A program made the position numbers and the translations under genes. A stretch of 64,000 nucleotides of DNA. Origin: an uncultured Alistipes sp. GTDB taxonomy: Bacteria; Bacteroidota; Bacteroidia; Bacteroidales; Rikenellaceae. The DNA is taken from the NCBI GenBank assembly GCA_900544265.1, contig UQUQ01000005.1, forward strand, positions 48,707 through 112,706, written 5' to 3'. This document shows, piece after piece, positions 48,700 to 56,784 of this stretch (position 1 is its first letter; every line of letters starts with the position of its first letter). Below the pieces are notes generated by a model. That model saw only the letters and a list, made by a program, of their open reading frames with translations, was not told where the DNA came from and did not search any database.

Positions 48700-48715
48700 A
48701 TTTATACGAACGTTT
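48700..48715. repeat. Right inverted repeat of the invertible promoter
   Basis: ATTTATACGAACGTTT, reverse complement of the left repeat with one mismatch. Between it and the invertase ATG lies a weak element, TATCTTCG at 48767, that could give the invertase a second promoter not subject to inversion. Confidence 0.85.
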
Positions 48716-48789
48716 TTTGATCCGCAGCGGGCAGTCGAGCCCGTTTTTTGTTTTCGGAAAAGCCGTTATCTTCGCATAAAATCACGCTT

Positions 48790-49425
48790 ATGACAGTAGC
48801 CTACATGAGAGTCAGCACGGAGAAGCAGCACATCGGCAATCAACGGGAAGAGATCGGCCGTTTCGCCGAGCGGCACGGTCTGACGGTCGACCGCTGGGTC
48901 ACCGAGACGGCCAGCGGCCGGAAGAGCAACCGCGAACGCAAGCTCGGCCGTGTACTCAAACGCCTGCGGCGGGGCGACACGCTCATCGTCACCGAGCTCT
49001 CGCGGCTGAGCCGGACGCTGACCGAGATCATGTCGATCATGGAGCAGTGCCTGCGGCGCGACATCCGGCTCTTCAGCACGAAGGAGGGTTACGCCTTCGA
49101 CGACAGCATCAACAGCAAGGTGCTCTGCTTCGCCTTCGGATTGGTTGCAGAGATCGAGCGCAGCCTGATCTCGATGCGGACGAAGGAGGCCCTGGCGGCG
49201 CGGCGTGCGGACGGTGTGACGCTCGGGCGCCGCAAGGGCAGCTGCGTGAAACAGCGGCTGCTGCACGAACGGCGCGACGCGATGACCGCCCTGCTGCGCG
49301 AAGGTGCACCCCTGATTGAGATATGCCGGCGGTTCGACGTGTCGGCCAAGACGTTCCATCGCTTCCGCCAGGCTGACGGCGAGATCGACCGCCTCTACCG
49401 CTCCCGCATGCGCTCCGGCAACTGA
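48790..49425 (+). CDS. Serine DNA invertase/resolvase, Mpi-like
   Basis: 211 residues from ATG at 48790 (MTVAYMRVSTEKQHIGNQREE). The catalytic Ser is Ser10 in YMRVSTEKQ; LSRLSRTLTEIMSIM, EIERSLISMRTKEALAARR and GVTLGRRKG follow, then a C-terminal helix-turn-helix (APLIEICRRFDVSAKTFHRFRQ). The family includes the B. fragilis invertase Mpi, which flips promoters bounded by inverted repeats. The gene lies 74 bases from such a repeat pair. It may regulate itself if the invertible promoter reads toward it. Confidence 0.92.
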   Translation: MTVAYMRVSTEKQHIGNQREEIGRFAERHGLTVDRWVTETASGRKSNRERKLGRVLKRLRRGDTLIVTELSRLSRTLTEIMSIMEQCLRRDIRLFSTKEGYAFDDSINSKVLCFAFGLVAEIERSLISMRTKEALAARRADGVTLGRRKGSCVKQRLLHERRDAMTALLREGAPLIEICRRFDVSAKTFHRFRQADGEIDRLYRSRMRSGN

Positions 49426-49465
49426 CGCCCCGCGCCACAGGAGGCATCCCGGGGAAGGCTTGCAC

Positions 49466-49501
49466 AAAAAAAGAACGGGCCGCCGCAGGGGCAGCCCGTT
49501 C
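49466..49501 (-). terminator. Terminator of the beta-helix lipoprotein gene
   Basis: GAACGGGC/GCCCGTTC stem with seven T on the minus strand. Confidence 0.85.
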
Positions 49502-49526
49502 CGGTGCGGAACCGGCGAGGGATGGA

Positions 49527-50762
49527 TTACAGGGTCCAGCCGGCGGTCCAGTCGTCCGACGCGGAGACAGCACCCTTGTAGGCCGCTGCCGTGAAGAAGC
49601 TGTCGGAGAGCGTCTTCCCGCCCTGGATCGTGCCGACGTAGCCGTCGGTGAGCGTATTCACATAGTCGGTCGCGTTGCCGGCGCCCGCCTCGAAATCTGC
49701 GTTCGTATAGATGCCCTCCTGCGAATCGAGCTCCGTGCTCATCGAGATGTACTCGAGCACCGAGGGGTTCTGCTGCTTCGAGAAGGAGTTCTCCGTCTCG
49801 ACGGTCTCAACCGTCAGGCACTTGGCCTTGCCGGTGATGATGGCGTTGTAGAGCTCGACCTCCGTGCCGGCACGCAGCCGCACGCCGCGCGTACCTGCCG
49901 CCGAGTTGTTGCCCACGAGCGTCACGTTCGCCAGGACGGGGTGTGCCACGGGCGTGGCGGCGGCGTTGTTGCCGTTGTTGTCGCACTCCATCAGGCAGTC
50001 GCAGTCATAGCCCAGCGTCGATTCGGCCTCCTGGTAGCCGACGAGGAACTGACCCTTGCCGTTCCACCCTTCGGTCCAGTCGAACGAGTCGTCCGAGCAG
50101 CTCGTCACGACCATATGGCGGACGTTGACCGAACCGCCGAAGAACTCGAAACCGTCGTCCGAACCCTTGTAGGCCTGCAGGTACTCGACCGTCGTGCCGT
50201 TGCCCACGCCGTAGAACGAGACGCCGTTGGCCTCGTGCTCCTCGTCGAGGGCAAAGCCCGTATACTCGAGGCGGATGTAACGCAGCGTACCCGAGTTGTC
50301 GGCGTCGTTGTCACCGCCGTAGGGGGCGTTGCCGATCTCCGAGAGGACACCCGTACCGGCGTTCGTGTGGGCGTAGCCGCAGATGTGGATGCCGCCCCAG
50401 GCGCCCGACTCCTTCAGCTCGGAGGTCATGACGATCGGACGTGCGGCCGTGCCCTGCGCGTCGATCTTCGCACCCTGCTCGATGAGGATGTAGTCGGGAA
50501 TCTCGTCGTCGACGGCGATCACCTCGACACCCGGCTCGATGCGCAGCGTGGCTCCGGCCTTGACGTGCAGACCGCCGCTCAAACGGTAGGTGTTGCCCTC
50601 GGTGAGGGTCGCGTCGGAGGTGATGTTGCCCGTGAGGGTCGTCCCGGGGGTGATGTCGCCGTTCAGTCCCGGCGTGCCGGTGTCTTCGTCATCGTTGTTG
50701 CAGGCCGTTGCGAGGACCATGCAGGCAGCCGCTGCCGCCAGAATCTTCCAATACGTTTTCAT
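49527..50762 (-). CDS. Beta-helix lipoprotein, partner of a TonB receptor
   Basis: 411 residues from ATG at 50762 (MKTYWKILAAAAACMVLATAC, lipobox Cys21). An acidic tether (NNDDEDTGTPG) precedes a beta-helical repeat domain with IEPGVEVIAVDDE, WGGIHICGYAHT, SGTLRYIRLEYTGFAL and YLQAYKGSDDGFEFFGG. Such lipoproteins are found beside SusC-like receptors in Bacteroidetes. It lies 51 bases after the receptor, so the two likely form a surface uptake pair. The ligand is unknown. Confidence 0.78.
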   Translation of the reverse strand: MKTYWKILAAAAACMVLATACNNDDEDTGTPGLNGDITPGTTLTGNITSDATLTEGNTYRLSGGLHVKAGATLRIEPGVEVIAVDDEIPDYILIEQGAKIDAQGTAARPIVMTSELKESGAWGGIHICGYAHTNAGTGVLSEIGNAPYGGDNDADNSGTLRYIRLEYTGFALDEEHEANGVSFYGVGNGTTVEYLQAYKGSDDGFEFFGGSVNVRHMVVTSCSDDSFDWTEGWNGKGQFLVGYQEAESTLGYDCDCLMECDNNGNNAAATPVAHPVLANVTLVGNNSAAGTRGVRLRAGTEVELYNAIITGKAKCLTVETVETENSFSKQQNPSVLEYISMSTELDSQEGIYTNADFEAGAGNATDYVNTLTDGYVGTIQGGKTLSDSFFTAAAYKGAVSASDDWTAGWTL

Positions 50763-50812
50763 CTTGCAATAAAAATTTGAATGGTTGTTGTCTTGTATCA
50801 CTTTCCTGCGTG

Positions 50813-53491
50813 TCAGAATTTCAGGTTCAGGCCGATTTCAAAGCCCGTACCGCGGCGGTAGCGCTCGACCTCGACGGTCCGGTTCGTCTGCGGCACCTCC
50901 TGCTCGAAGACCAGCGCCCGGTTGAGCAGGTCGGTCAGCTGCATCTTCAGCTCGGCGCGGGCGCTGAAGCGGTAGGCGGCCGAGAAGTTGAGCGTATGCA
51001 CGGGCCGCTGCGTGACGTCACCCAATCCCGAGATGCCGACGGCCTGGATGCGCGGGCCCTGCAGGTTGTAGAGCAGCGCCAGATTCAGCTGCCGCTCGCC
51101 GCCGAAGCGGGGCGTCCACGTCAGGTCGGCGTTGAGCAGGTAGGGCGAGGCGCCCTGCAGGGCCCGCTCCTTGTTGGTGTAGACACCGCCTTCGGGCAGT
51201 TTGACGTTGGTGTACATCCAGGTACCGTTGATACCCAACCGCAGATCCCGGATCAGCGCCTTGCGCAGCTCGATCTCCACGCCCGCGGCCATACCCTTGT
51301 CGGCGTTGCGGAACGTGTGGACGGCGGCGCCTCCGGCGAGCATCTGCACGCGCTCGATCGGCTCGTCGAGGTACTTGTAGTAACCCGTCACCGAGACCAT
51401 GTCGCCGCGGCGGTTGAGCAGTTCGTAGCGCAGGTCGAGGTTGTAGTTGTAGCTGTTCTGCAGCGCCTCGTTACCGCGCAGCTGGACCGAACCGTAGGAC
51501 TCCTGGTAGAGGAACGGAGCCATCTCGATGAACGACGGCCGCGTGATCGTGCGCGAGGCGGCCAGGCGCAGCTGCTGTTCGTCCGTGAGGCTGTAGCGGA
51601 TGTTCAGCGCCGGGAAGAGGTCGTACTTGTCGAGGTCGCGCCGCTCGCGGATACTCTGGTCGTTGTAGTAGCGCACCCACTGCTGCGAGGCCTCGTAGCG
51701 CACGCCGGCGTTGATGAGCAGCAGCGGCGTCGCCTGCAGATCGAGCGAGAGGTACCCGGCATAGATGCGGTTGCCGGCCTCGTAGCTGTCCTTGGGCTGC
51801 TTCTGGCGGTTGATCGTCAGCGAGCCGTCGGCGACGTTCCCGAAGCCGAGGAAATCGGGATTGAGCGGATCGTCGATCACGGGCGAGAGCTTCGACAGGT
51901 CATAGTAGAAGCGCGTGCCGGCGTAGTCGCGGCGCTTGTCCTTCCACGAGAGGCCGGCCGTGAGCTTGTGTCCCGCGCCGAACGTGTAGTCGACGGCCGC
52001 ATGGGCATTCCACTCATCCTCGTCGAGCGTGCCGAAATAGCGCATCGTCTCCTGCTGGTTGAGCTTGAAGAGGCTCAGCGAGCCGTCCTCCCCGCGCAGG
52101 TACATGACCTGCCGGCGGTCGGGTTCGTCGGACGAGGTCGCCGACCACGAACCGCTCCAGCGCAGCAGCCACCGCTCGCCGAAGGCATGGCGCCCGTTGA
52201 GCTGGTGCGTCATGAGCTTGTAGACGTGCATCACGTCGTTGCTGCCCAGGAGCTGGTGGCTCTCCTGATCGTATCCTTCCCGCAGCATGTAGGTATCCAC
52301 GGCGTTGCGGGCATAGAAGAGAGTGTAACTGATGCGGTCGGCATCGCGCAAAGTCGTGCTGAGGCTCGCCAGAGCCGCAATTTTCAGTTCACTCGCATAA
52401 CTGTCGTATTCGTATTCGTCGGTGGTCCGGCCCGTCGCCTCGAGCAGCCGGAACCAGGCGTTGTCCATCGTCTGCTGGCCGTTGCTCATGCCGCCCGAGG
52501 CCAGCACGCTCACCGTCTGCCGTCCCACGCGGAAGTCGCGGCCCCACGCCAGGTTGCCGCCCAGGGCGGGCAGCGCGCGGTGCTTCGAGACCGAGAAGTC
52601 CGTGTCGAAGATATCCTTCGTCTTCACGTACTGGCGGAAGTCGGCGAGCGAACCCGTGAGGGCGCGGCGGTCGACGGCCGGCTGCGTGAAGAGCGAACGG
52701 TGGTCCATGCGGTAGAAGTCGCGTCCGACGGTATTGAACTGCCCGCCCAGGTGGAAATCGACCGAGAAGAAGGGTTCGCCCGTGTTTTCGCGCGTGTTGA
52801 TGTCGATGTGCGCACCCGAATAGTCGGCATAGGAGCTCACCTCGTAGACCTTGCTGACGGTGATGTTCTTCACGGTCGACGAGGGGAAGATGTCGAGCGG
52901 GATGAGCTTGTTGTCGGGGTTGGGCGAGGCGATGGGCTGTCCGTTGAGCGTCGTGATGCTGTAGCGGTCGCCCAGGCCGCGCACGATGAGTTGCCCGGCC
53001 GAGGCGATCGAAATGCCGGCCATCTTGCGGACTCCCTCCTGCACGTTGGAGATTCCCTTGAGCGACATCTCCTTGGCGCCCATGTTCTCGATGGCGACAT
53101 TGGCCGCGATGCGCTCGGTCTGCAGGGCCCGTTCCGATTCGAGGTTCTTGCGGGCGGTGACCGTCACCGAGGCGAGCACCTGATTGTCCGGTTCGAGGGC
53201 GACGAGCGTTTCGGCCATCCCCTCGCTCACGCGGATGTCGAGCTGCTGCGTGAAGTAGGAGATATAGGAGATGACGATGCGGTAGTCTCCCGGGGCGAGG
53301 TTCAACTCGAAACTTCCGGTCGCGTCGGTCGTCGTGCCCTTCGTCGTGCCTTCGACGACGACGGTCGCGCCGATGAGTGCCTGCTGTGTCGTCTTGTCGA
53401 CGACGACGCCCCGGAACGGTACGGCTCCGGCCACGCCGGCGAGCCACAGGAACAATGTCGTAAGAATGAGTCTACGGAATACCACGAACAA
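50813..53491 (-). CDS. TonB-dependent receptor with N-terminal carboxypeptidase-like domain
   Basis: 892 residues. Signal peptide, then the CarboxypepD_reg-like domain (FRGVVVDKTTQQALIGATVVVEG, about 26-100), plug domain (GQLIVRGLGDRYSITTLNGQP) and a beta barrel ending RRGTGFEIGLNLKF. No canonical TonB box is obvious. It should take up a substrate bound by the accompanying lipoprotein, powered by TonB. A -7-like CATCTTTG lies on the minus strand near 53523-53530. Confidence 0.92.
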   Translation of the reverse strand: MFVVFRRLILTTLFLWLAGVAGAVPFRGVVVDKTTQQALIGATVVVEGTTKGTTTDATGSFELNLAPGDYRIVISYISYFTQQLDIRVSEGMAETLVALEPDNQVLASVTVTARKNLESERALQTERIAANVAIENMGAKEMSLKGISNVQEGVRKMAGISIASAGQLIVRGLGDRYSITTLNGQPIASPNPDNKLIPLDIFPSSTVKNITVSKVYEVSSYADYSGAHIDINTRENTGEPFFSVDFHLGGQFNTVGRDFYRMDHRSLFTQPAVDRRALTGSLADFRQYVKTKDIFDTDFSVSKHRALPALGGNLAWGRDFRVGRQTVSVLASGGMSNGQQTMDNAWFRLLEATGRTTDEYEYDSYASELKIAALASLSTTLRDADRISYTLFYARNAVDTYMLREGYDQESHQLLGSNDVMHVYKLMTHQLNGRHAFGERWLLRWSGSWSATSSDEPDRRQVMYLRGEDGSLSLFKLNQQETMRYFGTLDEDEWNAHAAVDYTFGAGHKLTAGLSWKDKRRDYAGTRFYYDLSKLSPVIDDPLNPDFLGFGNVADGSLTINRQKQPKDSYEAGNRIYAGYLSLDLQATPLLLINAGVRYEASQQWVRYYNDQSIRERRDLDKYDLFPALNIRYSLTDEQQLRLAASRTITRPSFIEMAPFLYQESYGSVQLRGNEALQNSYNYNLDLRYELLNRRGDMVSVTGYYKYLDEPIERVQMLAGGAAVHTFRNADKGMAAGVEIELRKALIRDLRLGINGTWMYTNVKLPEGGVYTNKERALQGASPYLLNADLTWTPRFGGERQLNLALLYNLQGPRIQAVGISGLGDVTQRPVHTLNFSAAYRFSARAELKMQLTDLLNRALVFEQEVPQTNRTVEVERYRRGTGFEIGLNLKF

Positions 53492-53702
53492 GTTGTTTTA
53501 TCTTTCTTTTCTGTTTTCGGGTGCAAAGATGCCGTGCCGATGTTACAAAAGGATGTAGGCACGGTGATATTCCCTTGACAGTCGCAACGGGCACGTCCGG
53601 AGCCGGAGCGGCCGCCCGCTGCGCGATAAAACGGCATCTGCCTGACAGACAGCCCATGACATACGCTCCTTTCCGCAGAGCATCCGTCCGTGGGCGTGGT
53701 GC

Positions 53703-53741
53703 AAAAAAACGGGCGGCCGCAGACCGAAGCTGCGACCGCCC
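53703..53741 (-). terminator. Terminator after the DUF6850 gene
   Basis: GGGCGG-x-CGCAG/CTGCG-x-CCGCCC stem; seven T follow on the minus strand. It ends the TonB receptor - DUF4876 - DUF6850 transcript and separates it from the next receptor. Confidence 0.85.
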
Positions 53742-53762
53742 TCTCCGTCGGAGGATTCGGAA

Positions 53763-55379
53763 TCAGAATTCGCACCCCACGCGCAGCAACGCCGCATGGC
53801 GCATGGCGTTGCCCAGGTATTGCGTGCCGAAGGCCCGTTCCCATGCGTATCCGGCCGCAACGTAGCCGCGCAGCCCCCGGCTGCCGAAGCGGCGCGTCAG
53901 CCGCAGGTCGGCCGAAAGGTCAAGGCGCGGGGCCGTCAGGAACTCGTATTCGCGCCGGAGCAGGTCGTCGCGCGTGCGGGTGAGGGTCTCGCTCTCGTTC
54001 GCCGACTCGTAACGCCCGTCCTGCGCAGGGTCGCCCTGTCCGGCGCTCCATCCGGCCGCGAGCCGCAGGCTCCAGCAGTTGCGCCCGCGAAGCAGGTTGC
54101 GCTCGCCGGCCGCTCGAACGTGCCACCACGTGAGGTGCTGGTGCCGGTAGTCGGGATAGTTCGAGGCGGTGATCCGCCGGCTGTCGATGCCGCCGTTGCA
54201 GACGATGCGCCAGCGCGGAAGTTCGCGCTCCATACCCAGACGGCCCGTGTAGGTCGCCGACACGAAGCTTCGGGTGCGGCTGCCGACCTCCGTTTCGCCG
54301 AGGTAGACGATGTAGCTGCGCCCGACCTCCTCGTTCCGGTAGGTGTAGATGTTTTCGCGGTTGTCAACGCTGTTTTGTCCGAACGTGACCTGCAGCGTGT
54401 GGCGGTGACGTCCGGCGTCGTAGTCGAGCGACGCGTCGCAGGCGAGGACGCGCCCGTCGTGGTTCGTGTAGACGACCGTCGTGGGCGACGGCTTGCCGTA
54501 ATAGCCCGAGCGCAGGCGGAACGACAGCTCGCCGTACAGCGTCAGCCGCGGCGCGATCCGCCACGACGCCTGTACGGCCCCGCCGTGGTACTCGTCGAAG
54601 AGCGGTTTGGTCTCGTTCTCCTTCGTGTAGCCCGTGTCGCCGAAGACCTCGCGCTTGCCGAAGAAGGCGCCGTAGTCGATCAGCGAGACGTAGACCTGGT
54701 CGGTCTTGCCGTAGACGTTCAGCATGAGGCTCTCGATGCGGCGGCGGTAGGTGTAGTTGACCCCGACGGCAAACCGGCCCGTGCGGAAGAGGATGCCCGG
54801 GCTCACGGTCATGTCCATCAGCGAGTTGACGTGGCGCAGGTCGCGCCGCTTGGCATAGTTGGCCGTCGCATAGTCGAAGCGTACCCCCACGGCCAGGCGG
54901 CGCGTGGCCGCTACGCCCACGCTGCCCGCCACGCGGTAGGTTTCGAGCTGCTTGTCGCCCGGGTTCTCGTCGGTGAATTCGACCATGTCGAACGGCGTCT
55001 GCGTCGGATCGATGAAGTACGAGCCGCTCATCCGGCGGCCCAACTGCCGTTCGTATCCCACCTCGCCGCGCACGACGATTCGCTCCGAAAGCCGGTGATA
55101 CGAGGCGGCGTCCAGTCCGAAGGCGAGGCGGTCCTCCGCTTCGTAATACTCTTTCAGCCCGCCCTGCTTCGCCGCGGCGTAGGCCGCGATCTCGGAGAGG
55201 GACGAATCGCGGAAGAAGAGCAGCCCCGCGGCATTTTCGGAGCGCAGCCATCCCAGCGACAGCTCCGCGTCGCGAAGCGTGCGCCACGACACGTCGGCCG
55301 ACGGCTGCGCCGGGGCGGAGCCGGCAGCTCCGCCCGCGACGAGCGTCGCGCACACCACGTTCCGGAAAAAGCGCCTCAT
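53763..55379 (-). CDS. DUF6850 family outer membrane beta-barrel protein
   Basis: 538 residues. Signal peptide (MRRFFRNVVCATLVAGGAAG), then beta strands throughout, ending HAALLRVGCEF with a terminal Phe. It matches the DUF6850 outer-membrane barrel family of Bacteroidetes. Third gene of an operon, 18 bases after the DUF4876 gene. Function is unknown; an accessory porin to the TonB receptor is plausible. Confidence 0.8.
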   Translation of the reverse strand: MRRFFRNVVCATLVAGGAAGSAPAQPSADVSWRTLRDAELSLGWLRSENAAGLLFFRDSSLSEIAAYAAAKQGGLKEYYEAEDRLAFGLDAASYHRLSERIVVRGEVGYERQLGRRMSGSYFIDPTQTPFDMVEFTDENPGDKQLETYRVAGSVGVAATRRLAVGVRFDYATANYAKRRDLRHVNSLMDMTVSPGILFRTGRFAVGVNYTYRRRIESLMLNVYGKTDQVYVSLIDYGAFFGKREVFGDTGYTKENETKPLFDEYHGGAVQASWRIAPRLTLYGELSFRLRSGYYGKPSPTTVVYTNHDGRVLACDASLDYDAGRHRHTLQVTFGQNSVDNRENIYTYRNEEVGRSYIVYLGETEVGSRTRSFVSATYTGRLGMERELPRWRIVCNGGIDSRRITASNYPDYRHQHLTWWHVRAAGERNLLRGRNCWSLRLAAGWSAGQGDPAQDGRYESANESETLTRTRDDLLRREYEFLTAPRLDLSADLRLTRRFGSRGLRGYVAAGYAWERAFGTQYLGNAMRHAALLRVGCEF

Positions 55380-55397
55380 GGTTTCGTGCCGTGCGGG

Positions 55398-56753
55398 TTA
55401 CTCTTTCAGGCTGGCGCGCGCCCGCTGGTGGAAGTCGTTGCCGCTGTGGTTCGTGTCGAGATAGACGACGTGCGCGCCGTTGCGGATCGAGGCCTCGGCG
55501 TCGATGCCGCTCGGATCGGTCGACTGGGCACCCTTGTAGTCCGTCGTGCCGAGCGCATAGCCGTAGACAAGTTTGCCCTCGTTCCCGGCCAGCGCCTCGG
55601 TGGCCTCACGGTCGACGTTGCGGTAGATCGAGTAACCCTGGTAGTTGGTCAGCACGGCATAGCCGTTCTCCAGTTCGGTCGAGAAACGCGGCAGCGACTC
55701 GGCGACATTGTCGGCGCCGAAAATCTCGACGGCATCGAGAATCCACTCGTTGGGAATCTTCGCGCAGGCATAGACCTGATTGTTCTCCTTGCCGGGGAAA
55801 TAGTAGCGGTTGTCGACGCTCTGGCCCCAGGCGTGGGGATCTTCGTCACCCGTCGAGAAGATGAACATGCCCGGGCCCACGACGCTCACCGGCCAGGCAT
55901 TGCCCATGCCGTAGAAGGTTGCCTTGAGGTAGTTCTCCGAAGGGATTGCCTCGGAAGGTGCCGGATAGTAGCTCGTGTTGGTGAAGACCTCGGGATCGTA
56001 GGTGCAGTAGTCGACATGGCTCAAATCGACCGAATTGGTGTAGGTCACCGTGTGGTCGATGGCGCCGCACAGGGCAATCGATGCCGAGGCGTAAGGCTCG
56101 AGCACCAGCTCCTTCGCCAGATACCAGAAGGCGCAGATCGACGGCGTATAACCGGCGTCGGCATAGACCAGACGGCCGTCGACATAGTTGTTGATCGAGG
56201 CGTTGGCATTGTAGGGGCCGGTCATGCCGACACAGAAGTTGCGGATGCGGGCCGTCTGGTCGGAGTTGTTGTAGACGACCATGTATTTGTCGAACTGGTA
56301 GGTGCCCGATCCGTCATCCTTCTGACAGCCGCCCGTGTAGAGCTCCTTGATGAGGATCTGCCCCGCACGGCTCGCGACAAGGTTCAGGGAGACGGTCATG
56401 CCCTCGCTCCAGGTCGAGGAGGAGATGACGATGTTCGACTGCAGGGCGTTGAGCGTGTAGGTGTATCCGTCGACGCTGCGGCGGTCGGTGGCCGTCGATT
56501 CGTAGATGCCCTCCGTGAGGGTGAAGGAGGCGATGCCCGCGGCATCGGTCGCGGCCGTTGTCACCGTGCCGGTGCTGCTGTTTGTCATCCGGACCTCGAC
56601 CCCCTCGGTGGCGGTCAGTTCGCTCCCCTCGGGGTAGACCAGCTGAACGGCGACTGCGTAGGTGCGGTGGCGTTTGCCGTCGTCGTTCGCGTCATCGGTG
56701 CAGGCCGTGCCGAGCAGTGCGGCACAGGCGAAAAGCGTAAGGATTTTTTTCAT
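55398..56753 (-). CDS. DUF4876 family lipoprotein
   Basis: 451 residues. Lipobox LLGTAC (Cys18), then TDDANDDGKR. The N-terminal domain resembles a carboxypeptidase regulatory beta sandwich (VEVRMTNSSTGTVTTAATDAAGIA); the rest carries the DUF4876 signature regions AGQILIKELYTGGCQ and QFDKYMVVYNNSDQTA. In Bacteroidetes it occurs next to TonB receptors and probably captures substrate on the outer surface. It is 31 bases after the receptor. Confidence 0.85.
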   Translation of the reverse strand: MKKILTLFACAALLGTACTDDANDDGKRHRTYAVAVQLVYPEGSELTATEGVEVRMTNSSTGTVTTAATDAAGIASFTLTEGIYESTATDRRSVDGYTYTLNALQSNIVISSSTWSEGMTVSLNLVASRAGQILIKELYTGGCQKDDGSGTYQFDKYMVVYNNSDQTARIRNFCVGMTGPYNANASINNYVDGRLVYADAGYTPSICAFWYLAKELVLEPYASASIALCGAIDHTVTYTNSVDLSHVDYCTYDPEVFTNTSYYPAPSEAIPSENYLKATFYGMGNAWPVSVVGPGMFIFSTGDEDPHAWGQSVDNRYYFPGKENNQVYACAKIPNEWILDAVEIFGADNVAESLPRFSTELENGYAVLTNYQGYSIYRNVDREATEALAGNEGKLVYGYALGTTDYKGAQSTDPSGIDAEASIRNGAHVVYLDTNHSGNDFHQRARASLKE

Positions 56754-56784
56754 TGTACTGTTTTTTTATGAGTTGTTGATTGGA

